Shown in pieces: positions 1-8,343 of a DNA stretch of 64,000 nucleotides. The stretch comes from an uncultured Bacilli bacterium (GTDB lineage Bacteria > Bacillota_I > Bacilli_A > RF39 > UBA660). A model generated the notes under the pieces. That model was not told where the DNA came from, made no database searches, and was given only the letters and a program-made list of their open reading frames with translations. A program made the position numbers and the translations under genes. Every line of letters begins with the position of its first letter. The first letter of the stretch is position 1. The DNA lies in the NCBI GenBank assembly GCA_910589375.1, contig CAJUTK010000002.1, positions 310,001 through 374,000 on the forward strand, given 5' to 3'.

Positions 1-441
1 ACGTACTCTAATTTTGTTTCCATCTATATCATATCCTTCTACAGTTACTCTAGCATATCTTTTTACATGTCCTTCTACATCACGATTAACACTTAGGCAG
101 CCTTCTCCTTCTTCAGCAGCTATCATTTCACTAGAATAGCTAACAATCTTAGGATTGACAACAATATAATTATCAAATTTTCCATCTTCTACTTCATGAA
201 CAATTATAATAATTCTTTTTAATAGGCCAAGTTGAGGAAAAGCTAGTCCCATACCAGGACGCAAATCATATTTTTTTTCGTATTTTTCAATTTGACTATA
301 AGTTAACTCCTGAATTCCTCTTTCGATAAGCTCTTTATCTTCGTCTGTTAGAGGAAATACTACTTCTTTACTTTTCATTCGTAGTAACTTTTCTTTTTCA
401 TCTAAAATGTTTAGTTTTTTAAAATCTTTTTCGCTTCTCAT
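1..441 (-). CDS. def: Peptide deformylase, 3' end cut by window edge
   Basis: Removes the N-terminal formyl group from new proteins in the cytosol. The visible 147 residues hold motif I (GMGLAFPQLG, residues 63-72; usual form GxGxAAxQ) and motif II (EGEGCLSV, residues 111-118) with the metal-binding Cys. The third motif, HExxH, would lie beyond position 1, so the gene is cut off and its completeness cannot be judged. The ATG at 441 follows GGAAGTGAG. A promoter TTGCTT-N17-TATAAT lies just upstream on the minus strand. The A to F change inside motif I is mildly unusual. Family assignment is firm. Confidence 0.93.
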   Translation of the reverse strand, partial: MRSEKDFKKLNILDEKEKLLRMKSKEVVFPLTDEDKELIERGIQELTYSQIEKYEKKYDLRPGMGLAFPQLGLLKRIIIIVHEVEDGKFDNYIVVNPKIVSYSSEMIAAEEGEGCLSVNRDVEGHVKRYARVTVEGYDIDGNKIRVR

Positions 442-462
442 AATCTCACTTCCAACGTTATT

Positions 463-491
463 ATTATAGCAAAAACTTACTTAAAAAGCAA
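463..491 (-). promoter_or_regulatory. Promoter of def
   Basis: Read on the minus strand: TTGCTT, 17-bp spacer, TATAAT, preceded by TGC, giving an extended -10. The start codon lies about 22 nt downstream. Confidence 0.6.
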
Positions 492-493
492 AG

Positions 494-512
494 AAAAAAG
501 AAGTTTCCTTCT
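494..512 (-). terminator. Weak terminator after the YjcZ-like gene
   Basis: On the minus strand a 5-bp stem (AGAAG/CTTCT) with a GAAA tetraloop is followed by a T-rich run. It overlaps the stop codon of the miniprotein. The stem is short, so termination may be partial. Confidence 0.35.
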
Positions 513-699
513 ATCTTCTTGGACCTGGGCCATTATTATCAAAAGCACGTGCACCGATTACAATCACTAAAAGAATGAATAATACTAAAATAATGGCAGC
601 ACCGTATCCAGTGCCATACCCATTGCCATTGTTACAACAACAGCCACTTTGAACGCCAGGGTATCCACCGTATCCTTGATATCCACCGTAGTAATACAT
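511..699 (-). CDS. Small Gly/Tyr-rich membrane protein, YjcZ-like
   Basis: This 62-residue protein has a Gly/Tyr-rich N-terminal third, a CCC cluster at about residues 20-22, and one hydrophobic helix (about residues 34-51, AAIILVLFILLVIVIGARAF) near the C-terminus. The composition and the helix resemble the YjcZ family of tiny sporulation-associated membrane proteins in Bacillus. The start ATG is preceded by AGGAGG at ideal spacing, which supports a real gene despite its size. It stands alone, divergent from rodA. Function is unknown, and the YjcZ link rests on pattern only. Confidence 0.7.
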   Translation of the reverse strand: MYYYGGYQGYGGYPGVQSGCCCNNGNGYGTGYGAAIILVLFILLVIVIGARAFDNNGPGPRR

Positions 700-785
700 A
701 TAAACCTCCTAACTATTCAATATATCATATTGTTCTTTTGATACTTTGTTCATGACGATTAACTATTTTTTCCTAGTAAAATCGT

Positions 786-814
786 TTGTCAAATATAGGA
801 TAATATGATATCAT
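786..814 (+). promoter_or_regulatory. Promoter of the rodA operon
   Basis: TTGTCA (786-791), 17-bp spacer, TATCAT (809-814) with TGA directly upstream (extended -10). The rodA start codon is 33 bp downstream. Confidence 0.55.
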
Positions 815-846
815 AGTATATGTAATAGAGTAGAAAAGGTGATTTC

Positions 847-2007
847 ATGTTAGGGAAAATCAGGAAAACTTTTGAAGATATGGATAAAGTATTACTATTA
901 TTAATGCTTTTTCTTAGTATATTTGGCCTTTTTAATATTGTATCTGCTTCTAGTAGAGAGGCAGTAGTGGGAATGGATAGATCTGTTTATTTCTACTTTT
1001 ATAGACATTTAATTATACTAATTGGTGGATTTATTGCCTTCTTTATTATCACAAATGTAGAGACGAAAAATTATTATAAATTTGTTCCTATTCTTTTTAT
1101 TGTTGTAGTGGCATTAAATATTTTTGTAATTGTTAAGGGAACTTTTACAAGAGGAGCAAGTAACTGGATTCCTTTAGGTTTCTTTAAATTGCAGCCTAGT
1201 GAGATTGCTAAACCCGTCATTATAGCAGCCCTTGCACTTGCTATTGAAAAATCTTGGAAGAGGCTTCGTAATCCCAAATTGGACCATAGACCTCTTATTA
1301 TTTTAATTTGTTCTATTGGTTTAATTCTTCCTGCTATTGTATTTGGACAAAAGGATTTAGGAACAGCACTTATTCAAGCATCTATATTTGGAGTGATTTA
1401 TCTTTTAAGTCCAATTGTTCCTAGGGAGAAGTGGAAAATAGCGGGTGGAGTAATTGTAATTGTTGTCTTTGCTTTATTAGCAGTTTATGCAGCAACAGGA
1501 AAAGTTTTATCAGAAAAACAAATGGAGAGATTTAATTATTTTAATCCGTGTTCTAAATATGGAGGAACTGGATATCAGGTTTGTAATGCCTATATTGCTA
1601 TTAACTTAGGTGGATTGCAGGGTGTTGGAATTGGTAAAAGTACTCAAAAGTATTCTTATATTCCAGAAGCTCATACAGATATGGTATTTGCAATATTTGC
1701 AGAAGAATATGGATATTTAGCTGGACTTGGTCTATTAATTTTGTATGGAATTATTTTGTATCGAATTTTAATGCTTTCTAGTAGGGCTAGTACTATTCGT
1801 GGAAAATATATGTGCTTAGGAGTTGCTACTTATATATTTGCTCATATTTTCATTAATTTAGGTGGAATGTTTGGAATTATACCTTTAACAGGAGTTCCTC
1901 TTCCTTTTCTATCATACGGAGGAAGTTTTACTCTTTCACTACTTGCATCCTTGGGGATTGTACAGCGCGTTCACATAGAAACAAAACGATATAAAATTAA
2001 ATTTTAG
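847..2007 (+). CDS. rodA: RodA/FtsW-family peptidoglycan polymerase
   Basis: SEDS-family integral membrane glycosyltransferase that polymerises lipid II, probably for side-wall elongation with a class B PBP. The 386-residue length and about ten hydrophobic segments fit the family. Diagnostic stretches are QKDLGTALI (loop after the mid-protein helices), PEAHTDMVFAIFAEEYGY and the C-terminal PLTGVPLPFLSYGGS. The start ATG follows AAAAGGTGATTTC. It heads a unit with the transglutaminase-like gene at 2016, an ArsC/Spx-like gene and a short acidic ORF. FtsW or SpoVE are alternatives within the same family; RodA is preferred from overall character, not proven. Confidence 0.88.
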   Translation: MLGKIRKTFEDMDKVLLLLMLFLSIFGLFNIVSASSREAVVGMDRSVYFYFYRHLIILIGGFIAFFIITNVETKNYYKFVPILFIVVVALNIFVIVKGTFTRGASNWIPLGFFKLQPSEIAKPVIIAALALAIEKSWKRLRNPKLDHRPLIILICSIGLILPAIVFGQKDLGTALIQASIFGVIYLLSPIVPREKWKIAGGVIVIVVFALLAVYAATGKVLSEKQMERFNYFNPCSKYGGTGYQVCNAYIAINLGGLQGVGIGKSTQKYSYIPEAHTDMVFAIFAEEYGYLAGLGLLILYGIILYRILMLSSRASTIRGKYMCLGVATYIFAHIFINLGGMFGIIPLTGVPLPFLSYGGSFTLSLLASLGIVQRVHIETKRYKIKF

Positions 2008-2015
2008 GGGGATTT

Positions 2016-2807
2016 ATGGAAAGTCAATTGCAAAATATAGAGAAAAAAATAGAGGAATATAGAGATTTATCATTAGAGGAAAAAAGAAGTATGTTAGAGC
2101 CTCTTTTTAATGAGGTTTATCAATTAATAAAAAATAGTGATGTAGAAATTCCTGTTTTACTTCGTTTATCACAACTAGAAAATCAATTAAGCGTTCGTAT
2201 GATTGATGCTTGTCCTAAAGTAGAACCATCATTAGATAGAAATTCAAAATGGTATTTATTAGAACAGATTGTTTATTATACGAGAAAGAAGGCACAGGAT
2301 AACTATAATTGTAATATTAGGGAAGATAGTTTACGTGCTAGAAGCTTGGAGTTTTCTAATTTATTGTTAGAAAATGCTAAAAGTTTACAAGTGCCCGCCA
2401 TTTTATTAGATTTAAAAACCTATTTCCAATTGCCATATTCTCATTATGTTGTAATTGCTTATGCTTTAGAAGAATTTTATTTATTGGATTGTACTTACCA
2501 ACAGTTTTTTCTCTTAGGATACAATTTTAAAAATCGATATTATGAACATCCTTCTTATACTAGAATCTGTGAAATAGGAGGAAGAATGTTAGATAATCGT
2601 AAAATGAGTGCAGTTAAATTAATCCAAGATGGTTATCTCTCAATCAACTCATTAGATTTTAAAAATTATTGCGATGCTTTTGCTGAATATGGTAATATAG
2701 ATAAGAAAGCGGATAGTATTTCCTACTTGAAAGATTTATTGAAACCAATAGAAAGAAGTAGTGATAAAAATGATCGTATATTGGTATCCAAAATGCAGTA
2801 CTTGTAA
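2016..2807 (+). CDS. Transglutaminase-like fold protein, nucleophile not conserved
   Basis: A 263-residue protein without signal peptide. Residues 143-158 show a His-x14-Asp spacing ending in LLDCTYQQFF. This matches the His/Asp part of the Cys-His-Asp triad of transglutaminase-like and arylamine N-acetyltransferase-like folds. It is clearly paralogous to the gene at 6952, whose equivalent stretch reads LIDCTYSQF and which shares a downstream helix region. The place where the nucleophilic Cys should lie (around residues 104-110) holds Ser/Arg, so a catalytic role is doubtful. Only 8 nt separate it from rodA. Function unknown. Confidence 0.75.
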   Translation: MESQLQNIEKKIEEYRDLSLEEKRSMLEPLFNEVYQLIKNSDVEIPVLLRLSQLENQLSVRMIDACPKVEPSLDRNSKWYLLEQIVYYTRKKAQDNYNCNIREDSLRARSLEFSNLLLENAKSLQVPAILLDLKTYFQLPYSHYVVIAYALEEFYLLDCTYQQFFLLGYNFKNRYYEHPSYTRICEIGGRMLDNRKMSAVKLIQDGYLSINSLDFKNYCDAFAEYGNIDKKADSISYLKDLLKPIERSSDKNDRILVSKMQYL

Positions 2808-3132
2808 AAAAGCGGTACAATTTTTGGATGATAGAAAGCTCTCTTATCAATTAAAAAATATTAAAGAAGAGATTCCTTCTTTTGAAGAAATAGAAGGTTG
2901 GGTAAATAAGTTTTCTATTCCCTTAAAAAAATTATTTAATACTAGTGGTTTAGTTTATAAAGAGTTAAACTTAAAAGAAAAATTAGATACTTATACAGCG
3001 GAAGAGCAAATGAGACTGCTATCATCTAATGGTATGCTTATTAAAAGGCCAATTTGTGTTTTAGAGAATGGCTTGTTAATTGGTTTTAAAGAAAAAGAAT
3101 GGATAGAATTATTAGGTGATAAAAATGCATGA
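2770..3132 (+). CDS. ArsC/Spx/YffB-family thioredoxin-fold protein
   Basis: A 120-residue protein starting MIVYWYPKCSTCKKA. The CxxC pair at about residues 9-12 and the later RPICVLENG segment are typical of the ArsC/Spx family. Spx members bind the RNA polymerase alpha subunit; YffB-like members are thought to be redox enzymes. I cannot separate these here. An upstream GTG at 2761 is in frame, but ATG 2770 fits the family N-terminus and the GAAAGAAG spacing better. It overlaps the previous gene by 38 nt and the next small ORF by 8 nt, indicating translational coupling. Confidence 0.85.
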   Translation: MIVYWYPKCSTCKKAVQFLDDRKLSYQLKNIKEEIPSFEEIEGWVNKFSIPLKKLFNTSGLVYKELNLKEKLDTYTAEEQMRLLSSNGMLIKRPICVLENGLLIGFKEKEWIELLGDKNA

Positions 3133-3277
3133 TAAAATAAAAGATGAAGAGACAAAGAGTCAAGTAAATGAGGACATTAATGAATATTTTAATTTAGATT
3201 CTTTAGGACTAGAGGATTTAAATAAACAAATTAGTGAGATATCTATGAATCAAGAAAATCTCAAAGATAATGAATAA
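3125..3277 (+). CDS. Small acidic protein of 50 residues, unknown
   Basis: This ORF starts inside the end of the Spx-like gene, with AGGTGAT placed 4 nt before ATG. It encodes 50 residues rich in Asp, Glu and Asn, predicted helical, with no Cys and no membrane segment. The good ribosome-binding site and operon position support expression. A promoter for rpsO begins just after the stop. No family recognised. Confidence 0.5.
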   Translation: MHDKIKDEETKSQVNEDINEYFNLDSLGLEDLNKQISEISMNQENLKDNE

Positions 3278-3283
3278 AATGCT

Positions 3284-3311
3284 TGATTATTCATAAAAAA
3301 TGTTGTATTAT
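3284..3311 (+). promoter_or_regulatory. Promoter of rpsO
   Basis: TTGATT (3284-3289), 16-bp spacer, TATTAT (3306-3311). Transcription would start near 3318 and give a leader of about 78 nt. Confidence 0.55.
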
Positions 3312-3317
3312 TATATG

Positions 3318-3395
3318 CAGTACTTGTTCTTGGATTTGAGAGTCTCCGACTTTTATCTAGGAAGAAGCATATATTAGAAGAAAGGAGAATGGACT
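3318..3395 (+). promoter_or_regulatory. Structured 5' leader of rpsO, possible S15 autoregulatory site
   Basis: The leader can form a hairpin AGAGTC-TCC-GACTTT (about 3340-3354), flanked by TTCTT and AAGAA blocks that can pair around it. rpsO leaders that bind S15 are known in Bacillota and other bacteria. Whether this leader has the S15 recognition geometry is inference from its position and pairing only. Confidence 0.35.
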
Positions 3396-3665
3396 ATGGC
3401 TTTAACAAAAGAGAAAAAAGCAGAATTAGTTAAAAAATTTGGACATGATGCTAATGACACAGGTTCTATTGAAGTACAAATCGCTATTTTAACAGAAGAG
3501 ATTAATACTTTAACTGAACATTTTAAAGAGCATCCAGGTGACCATCATTCAAAGAGAGGATTACTTAGAAAAGTTGGTCAAAGAAGAAGTTTATTAAACT
3601 ATTTAATTAAGAATGATGTTACAAGATATCGTTCTGTAGTTAAAGAGTTAGGCTTAAGAAAATAA
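3396..3665 (+). CDS. rpsO: 30S ribosomal protein S15
   Basis: An 89-residue protein of the exact family length. It contains the conserved DTGSIEVQIAILTEEI, the HxxDHHSKRGLL segment (GDHHSKRGLLRKVGQRRSLL) and a basic C-terminus. S15 binds the central domain of 16S rRNA and helps organise the 30S platform. It sits directly before pnp, an order found in many bacteria, but a terminator and a new promoter separate the two here. The start ATG follows AAAGGAGAATGGACT. Confidence 0.98.
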   Translation: MALTKEKKAELVKKFGHDANDTGSIEVQIAILTEEINTLTEHFKEHPGDHHSKRGLLRKVGQRRSLLNYLIKNDVTRYRSVVKELGLRK

Positions 3666-3683
3666 CAAAACAAAGGAAAAAAA

Positions 3684-3713
3684 CAAAGACACTCTTTTTT
3701 GGGTGTCTTTTGT
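3684..3713 (+). terminator. Terminator after rpsO
   Basis: AAAGACAC / GTGTCTTT stem of 8 bp with a T-rich loop, followed by TTTTGTG. Confidence 0.75.
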
Positions 3714-3727
3714 GTGAAAAAAGACTA

Positions 3728-3754
3728 TTCGATATTCATTATTTGTGGTATGAT
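3728..3754 (+). promoter_or_regulatory. Promoter of pnp
   Basis: TATGAT at 3749-3754 is preceded by TGG, an extended -10. The -35 (TTCGAT, 15-bp spacer) is weak. Confidence 0.4.
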
Positions 3755-3785
3755 AGTAATAGCTTACTAGGAAGGAAAGTGTAGT

Positions 3786-5918
3786 ATGAAAAAAGTATAT
3801 GAATTAGATTTTAGGGGAAGAAAATTAGTAGTAGAACATGGAGAACTTGCTAAACAAGCACATGGCTCTGTTTTAGTTCGTTATGGTGATACTGTTATAT
3901 TAAGTACTGTAGTAGTTAGTAAGACAGCTAATGTATTATCTGATTTCTTTCCATTAATGGTTTTATATCAAGAAAAATTATATTCTGTTGGTAAAATTCC
4001 TGGAGGATTTATCAAAAGGGAAGGTAGACCTACAGAGGCTGCAACACTTGCTGCTCGTATGATTGATAGACCAATGAGACCATTATTCCCAGAAAATTTT
4101 AGAAATGAAGTACAGATTGTTAATACGGTATTAAGTGTAGACCCAGATAATTCTCCGGAGATGACAGCAATGTTTGGTTCTTCACTTGCAACTTCTATTT
4201 CAAAAATTCCTTTTGAAGGACCAATAGCTGGTGTAAAAGTTGGTAGAGTAGATGGAGAATTTATAATAAATCCAACTTCTGAACAGGCAGAAAAATCAGA
4301 TATTGAACTTACTGTTGCTGGAACAAAAGAAGCGATTAACATGGTAGAAGCAGGAGCTAAAGAAGTATCAGAAGAAGATATGCTAAAAGCTTTAATGTTT
4401 GGTCATGAAGCTATTAAGGAGTTAATTGCTTTTGAAGAAGAAATTATTGCAGATGTTGGCGTAGAAAAAATGGAATACGATGTTTTAGAAATTACAGAGG
4501 AATTAAAAGCAGAAGTTACTTCTTTATGTTCTGATGATTTAGATAAAGCATTACGTATTAAAGATAAATTAGAAAAATATGCAGCAATAGATGAAATAAA
4601 AGAACGTGTAGTTGCTAAATATGAAGAAGAGAATAAAGATTTAGAAGAAGATTCTTTAAGAGAACTTTTAACAAAGGTAAAACTAATATTAGAAAGTGTA
4701 GAATACGATTCATTTAGATCTATTGTTGTAAAAGAGCGTGTTCGTGCAGATGGACGTGCTATGACAGAAATTAGACCATTATCAACTGATATTGACTTAC
4801 TTCCAAGAACACATGGTTCAGCACTATTCACTCGTGGAGAAACACAGAGTTTAAGTGTTACTACTTTAGGAGCACTAGGAGAACATCAAATTTTAGATGG
4901 ACTTGATTTAGAAACAGAAAAAAGATTCATGTTACACTATAACTTCCCACAATTTAGTGTTGGAGAAACAGGCCGTTATGGGTCTCCTGGAAGAAGAGAG
5001 ATTGGTCATGGTGCTTTAGGAGAAAGAGCACTTGCTCAAGTAATTCCATCAGAGGATGAGTTCCCATATACCATTCGTGTTGTAAGTGAAATTCTAGAGA
5101 GTAATGGTTCTTCATCTCAAGCAAGTATTTGTGCTGGATGTATGAGTTTAATGGCAGCAGGTGTTCCTATTAAAGCACCAGTTGCTGGTATTGCTATGGG
5201 GCTTATTACTTATGGTGATGATTATACAATATTAACAGATATTCAGGGTATGGAAGATCATTTAGGAGATATGGACTTTAAAGTTGCTGGAACAAAAGAT
5301 GGTATCTGTGCACTTCAGATGGATATTAAGATTAAAGGAATTACAGAGCAAATCTTAAAAGAGGCTTTAGCGCAAGCTCGCGAGGCTCGTATGCAAATTT
5401 TAGACGTTATTACTACTCAAATTCCAGAGCCAAGACCAGAAGTATCTGAATATGCACCAAAGACAATGACATTTATGATTAATCCAGATAAGATTAAAGA
5501 AGTTATTGGAAAAGGTGGAGAAACAATTACTAAGATTATCTTAGAGTGTAGTAATGTTACAGCTGTTAATGATATCAATGCAGTTAAAGTTGATTTAGAA
5601 GATGATGGTAGAGTTATCATTTATCACACGAATAAAGAAATCATTGAAGCAACAGCTAATCGCATTAAAGATATCGTAAGAGAGCCAGAAACAGATAAAA
5701 TTTACACAGGTAAAGTTGTTAAGATTTTAAGTGATAAAGGATGTTTCGTAGAGTTATGGCCAGGATGTGAAGGTATGGTACATATTGGACAATTAGCATT
5801 AGAGCGTGTTGAAAAAGTAGAAGATGTCGTAAAAGAAGGTGACGAAATTATTGTTAAATGTATGGGATATGACAATAAAGGACGTCTTAACTTATCAAGA
5901 AAAGAAGCTATTAAATAG
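3786..5918 (+). CDS. pnp: Polyribonucleotide nucleotidyltransferase (PNPase)
   Basis: A phosphorolytic 3'-5' exoribonuclease for mRNA turnover, working as a trimer in the cytosol. The 710 residues show the full order: RNase PH-like domain 1, helical linker, RNase PH-like domain 2 (about residues 310-540, with FPQFSVGETGRYGSPGRREI and SNGSSSQASICAG), then KH (MINPDKIKEVIGKGGETI, about 560-620) and S1 (YTGKVVKILSDKGCFVEL, to the end). Length and motifs fit the family. The terminator overlaps the last codons. Confidence 0.98.
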   Translation: MKKVYELDFRGRKLVVEHGELAKQAHGSVLVRYGDTVILSTVVVSKTANVLSDFFPLMVLYQEKLYSVGKIPGGFIKREGRPTEAATLAARMIDRPMRPLFPENFRNEVQIVNTVLSVDPDNSPEMTAMFGSSLATSISKIPFEGPIAGVKVGRVDGEFIINPTSEQAEKSDIELTVAGTKEAINMVEAGAKEVSEEDMLKALMFGHEAIKELIAFEEEIIADVGVEKMEYDVLEITEELKAEVTSLCSDDLDKALRIKDKLEKYAAIDEIKERVVAKYEEENKDLEEDSLRELLTKVKLILESVEYDSFRSIVVKERVRADGRAMTEIRPLSTDIDLLPRTHGSALFTRGETQSLSVTTLGALGEHQILDGLDLETEKRFMLHYNFPQFSVGETGRYGSPGRREIGHGALGERALAQVIPSEDEFPYTIRVVSEILESNGSSSQASICAGCMSLMAAGVPIKAPVAGIAMGLITYGDDYTILTDIQGMEDHLGDMDFKVAGTKDGICALQMDIKIKGITEQILKEALAQAREARMQILDVITTQIPEPRPEVSEYAPKTMTFMINPDKIKEVIGKGGETITKIILECSNVTAVNDINAVKVDLEDDGRVIIYHTNKEIIEATANRIKDIVREPETDKIYTGKVVKILSDKGCFVELWPGCEGMVHIGQLALERVEKVEDVVKEGDEIIVKCMGYDNKGRLNLSRKEAIK

Positions 5919-5930
5919 CCTCTTTTTTTT
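5904..5930 (+). terminator. Terminator overlapping the pnp stop codon
   Basis: GCTAT-TAA-ATAGC stem, extended outward by GA/TC, followed by CTCTTTTTTTT. Confidence 0.6.
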
Positions 5931-5971
5931 GTATATAATTGTAAACAAATAAAAATATTTTTTTCTTTATA

Positions 5972-6000
5972 TTTACAATCAAAGAAAAGAATGATACTAT
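5972..6000 (+). promoter_or_regulatory. Promoter of the zinc-ribbon membrane protein gene
   Basis: TTTACA (5972-5977), 17-bp spacer, TACTAT (5995-6000); start codon 24 bp downstream. Confidence 0.55.
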
Positions 6001-6024
6001 ACATAAAAAATAGGAGGTAATAAT

Positions 6025-6846
6025 ATGCAGTGTAAAAATTGTGGAGCTAATTTGCAAGAGGGAGCATCTTTCTGTATGAATTGTGGAAAAAGTTGTGATC
6101 AAGGAACACTAGTACAACCAGAGTTCCTTACACAAGAAGTAATTCCATCACAGCAAGTAAATCCTACTATGCAAAATGGAATACAACCTATGAATAATCA
6201 AAATAATAGACCAAATAATAAAAAAATGTATTTGATAATAGCAGGAATTATATTAGTAGCAGCTATAGCTATAGCCGTAGTTTTATGGATAGATAAAAAA
6301 GAAGTTCCTGCAACACCATCTACTGATACAAATAGTTCTTCTAATCAAAATAGTGGGCTAAATACTAATACCAACACTAACACAAATACTAATTCAAATT
6401 CTAACTTTAATGATGAGAAAGTAAGTGGTGCAGAAGTAGAATTTAATGACTATAAGTTTATGATACCTTCTACTTTTGAAGCAGAGGTTGATCATTGGGA
6501 ATATTTAGGGGATGATATGGAACTTGTCAATAAAGCAAATAATAATGAATTTGATGTAGAATTAGAAAAAGTCTCTTATAGTGATATAAAAAATAAATCA
6601 GAGGAAATCAAAGAAGAATTATCTAACGATGGGTTTTATACAATGGGAGAGATTCAATATAAAACTTATAATGGAAAAGAATATATGGTTGTCTCTTCTA
6701 AGTATAATACGATTTATCGTATGCATGCTTATGTTTCATTAAGTGATTCAGAAACTTTAGTAATAGAAGCTGAACGTGAAGATTATGGGGAAGATTATGA
6801 AATATTTAGTGAGATTGCTCCTATTATAGCGAGTGCTCATAAATAG
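6025..6846 (+). CDS. Zinc-ribbon single-pass membrane protein
   Basis: The 273-residue protein has an N-terminal zinc ribbon (residues 3-20: CKNCG ... CMNCGK), a Gln/Asn-rich linker, one membrane helix at about residues 68-89, and an Asn/Thr repeat spacer (about 105-125). An external domain of about 140 residues follows, of unknown fold. The zinc ribbon should be cytosolic and the rest exported. Such zinc_ribbon_2-TM proteins are common in Bacillota, with mostly unknown roles. It is a monocistronic unit with a clear promoter, AGGAGGT ribosome site and strong terminator. Confidence 0.8.
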   Translation: MQCKNCGANLQEGASFCMNCGKSCDQGTLVQPEFLTQEVIPSQQVNPTMQNGIQPMNNQNNRPNNKKMYLIIAGIILVAAIAIAVVLWIDKKEVPATPSTDTNSSSNQNSGLNTNTNTNTNTNSNSNFNDEKVSGAEVEFNDYKFMIPSTFEAEVDHWEYLGDDMELVNKANNNEFDVELEKVSYSDIKNKSEEIKEELSNDGFYTMGEIQYKTYNGKEYMVVSSKYNTIYRMHAYVSLSDSETLVIEAEREDYGEDYEIFSEIAPIIASAHK

Positions 6847-6853
6847 TAATGAA

Positions 6854-6886
6854 AAGATTATTGATTTTATCAATAATCTTTTTTTA
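6854..6886 (+). terminator. Strong terminator
   Basis: Perfect 11-bp stem AAGATTATTGA / TCAATAATCTT, 5-nt loop, then a run of seven T. Confidence 0.85.
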
Positions 6887-6898
6887 TAGAGTATCAAT

Positions 6899-6926
6899 TT
6901 GAAAAATAATATTTTTCAAGTATAAT
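6899..6926 (+). promoter_or_regulatory. Promoter of the transglutaminase-like gene
   Basis: TTGAAA (6899-6904), 16-bp spacer, TATAAT (6921-6926). Confidence 0.7.
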
Positions 6927-6951
6927 ATTAGAAGTTTTGGGGGAATTTGTG

Positions 6952-7914
6952 ATGGATAGAAAAGGTGTTAGAGAAACAGAATTTTTAAATAAATGTAACC
7001 ATCTTTTTAGGGAATATAAAAAAAGAGTGTTTTTTCTATCTAGAGATACGGAAATTACGAACTATTCTAAAGAATTTTATAATGGATTAAAAGAACTAGC
7101 TAGCTATTATTATCCAGGGGAGAAAATCCCGTTTGATTATCGCTATTTAGCGCAAGAAATTTTTCTTTTTGAAAGATTTTTACCAACAGATTCTATTTTT
7201 CCATTTGAGGGACATGACTTTTCTAAAGTACTAGATAGGCCTAATTCTTTAAAAAAGGATGAGGCTGTTTTAGATTATTTGGTAGACCAGACTAGAAATT
7301 ATCTTTTTGATGAAGTATCTTTGGGTAGAGAATATTATCCCTATGAGACTTATGACTTACAAGATAAATGTGTAAAAGCAGTAGACTTTTTAATGCAATG
7401 TGCATATGAGATGGGGATAAAGTATAGAAGATTTATTATCTACCCATGCTTTAAAAGGGATAATGGGGTAATGAACGCTGTTCATGCTTTCTTATTAGTG
7501 AAATTAAATGGTAAAACGTATTTGATAGATTGCACTTATAGTCAGTTTTGCTCATTTGTTAGATGTGATTTAAATAGAATTGGTGTTCCTTTATTTGCAG
7601 GTCCTGCTCCAGGAGCTTTTATGCAGTATGATGATTCCCATAGAGAAGTTGCTCTTACTTTATTAAATAGAGGATGGATAGAATATACAGATGAAACAAT
7701 AAAAGCCTATTTAGATGGTTTCCTTCTATCCTATAGGAATGGACTTTTCTATGAAAGAACTAATGATTTTTCTTTTATTTCTCCTTATACGGCATTAGAT
7801 TATGAACATTTTTTCTATGGGGAAGATGATTTATTTCATTATGAGAAAAAAGAAGAATTAGGATATCAACTAAAACCTCTTTCTAATCCCCATATGTTAA
7901 TAAAACATAGATAA
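6952..7914 (+). CDS. Transglutaminase-like protein with complete Cys-His-Asp triad
   Basis: A 320-residue cytosolic protein. Cys140 lies 15 residues before Gly155, as in the C-x14-G pattern of transglutaminase-like enzymes. His178 and Asp193 follow with the same 15-residue interval (HAFLLVKLNGKTYLID). The same spacing is seen in arylamine N-acetyltransferases, so the chemistry could be hydrolysis, cross-linking or acyl transfer. ATG 6952 is preferred over an in-frame TTG at 6937 because GGGGG lies 8 nt upstream. It is monocistronic. Paralogues lie at 2016, 15896 and 16976; this is the only copy with an apparently intact triad. Substrate unknown. Confidence 0.75.
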   Translation: MDRKGVRETEFLNKCNHLFREYKKRVFFLSRDTEITNYSKEFYNGLKELASYYYPGEKIPFDYRYLAQEIFLFERFLPTDSIFPFEGHDFSKVLDRPNSLKKDEAVLDYLVDQTRNYLFDEVSLGREYYPYETYDLQDKCVKAVDFLMQCAYEMGIKYRRFIIYPCFKRDNGVMNAVHAFLLVKLNGKTYLIDCTYSQFCSFVRCDLNRIGVPLFAGPAPGAFMQYDDSHREVALTLLNRGWIEYTDETIKAYLDGFLLSYRNGLFYERTNDFSFISPYTALDYEHFFYGEDDLFHYEKKEELGYQLKPLSNPHMLIKHR

Positions 7915-7948
7915 AAAAATATCAGAGTTTAATTTCTGATATTTTTAT
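7914..7948. terminator. Bidirectional terminator
   Basis: ATATCAGA / TCTGATAT stem with A-tract on one side and T-tract on the other. It serves the + strand gene ending at 7914 and the HIT gene on the minus strand. Confidence 0.8.
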
Positions 7949-8307
7949 TTTAATAATTCCCAAATTTCTTCTGGATTTTTTACTTGTTCTTCTGAGTAAT
8001 GTGGGATAACATGTAGGTGAAAATGTTTTACTTCTTGTACTTCTCCATTATTTTGAGCTAAAGTAAATCCATCGCATGCTAACTTTTCTTCTAGGATGCC
8101 CATTAACTTTTTTGCTGTTTCTATGATATGATTCAAGGTATTACTATCTATATCATGAATATCTTTAAAATGTTTTTTAGGTACAATTAATGTATGCCCA
8201 TTGCTTTTAGGATTGATATCTAAAAAAGCAAATACCATATCATCCTCGTAAACTTTAAAACTAGGAATATCTCCTTTTATAATCTTGCAAAATAAACAAT
8301 CATTCAT
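7945..8307 (-). CDS. HIT-family nucleotide hydrolase
   Basis: A 120-residue protein with the histidine triad HFHLHVIPH near the C-terminus and the N-terminal CLFCKIIKGDIPS typical of bacterial HinT/Hit proteins. Members hydrolyse AMP-N or AMP-lysine type substrates; the cellular role is poorly defined. An earlier in-frame ATG exists at 8343, but 8307 fits the family start (MNDCLFCK) and follows GGAGAGTGAG. An extended -10 promoter lies 20 nt upstream on the minus strand. It is the only minus-strand gene in this stretch. Confidence 0.92.
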   Translation of the reverse strand: MNDCLFCKIIKGDIPSFKVYEDDMVFAFLDINPKSNGHTLIVPKKHFKDIHDIDSNTLNHIIETAKKLMGILEEKLACDGFTLAQNNGEVQEVKHFHLHVIPHYSEEQVKNPEEIWELLK

Positions 8308-8326
8308 TTTCTCACTCTCCAACATC

Positions 8327-8335
8327 ATTATATCA
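8327..8335 (-). promoter_or_regulatory. Extended -10 of the HIT gene
   Basis: TGATATAAT read on the minus strand, 20 nt before the start codon. No good -35 is visible, as expected for an extended -10. Confidence 0.5.
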
Positions 8336-8343
8336 TAAAACAC

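Noticed and set aside
3968..4831. Minus-strand ORFs inside pnp
   Set aside because: Antisense shadows; Ser-rich composition typical of reversed AT-rich coding sequence.
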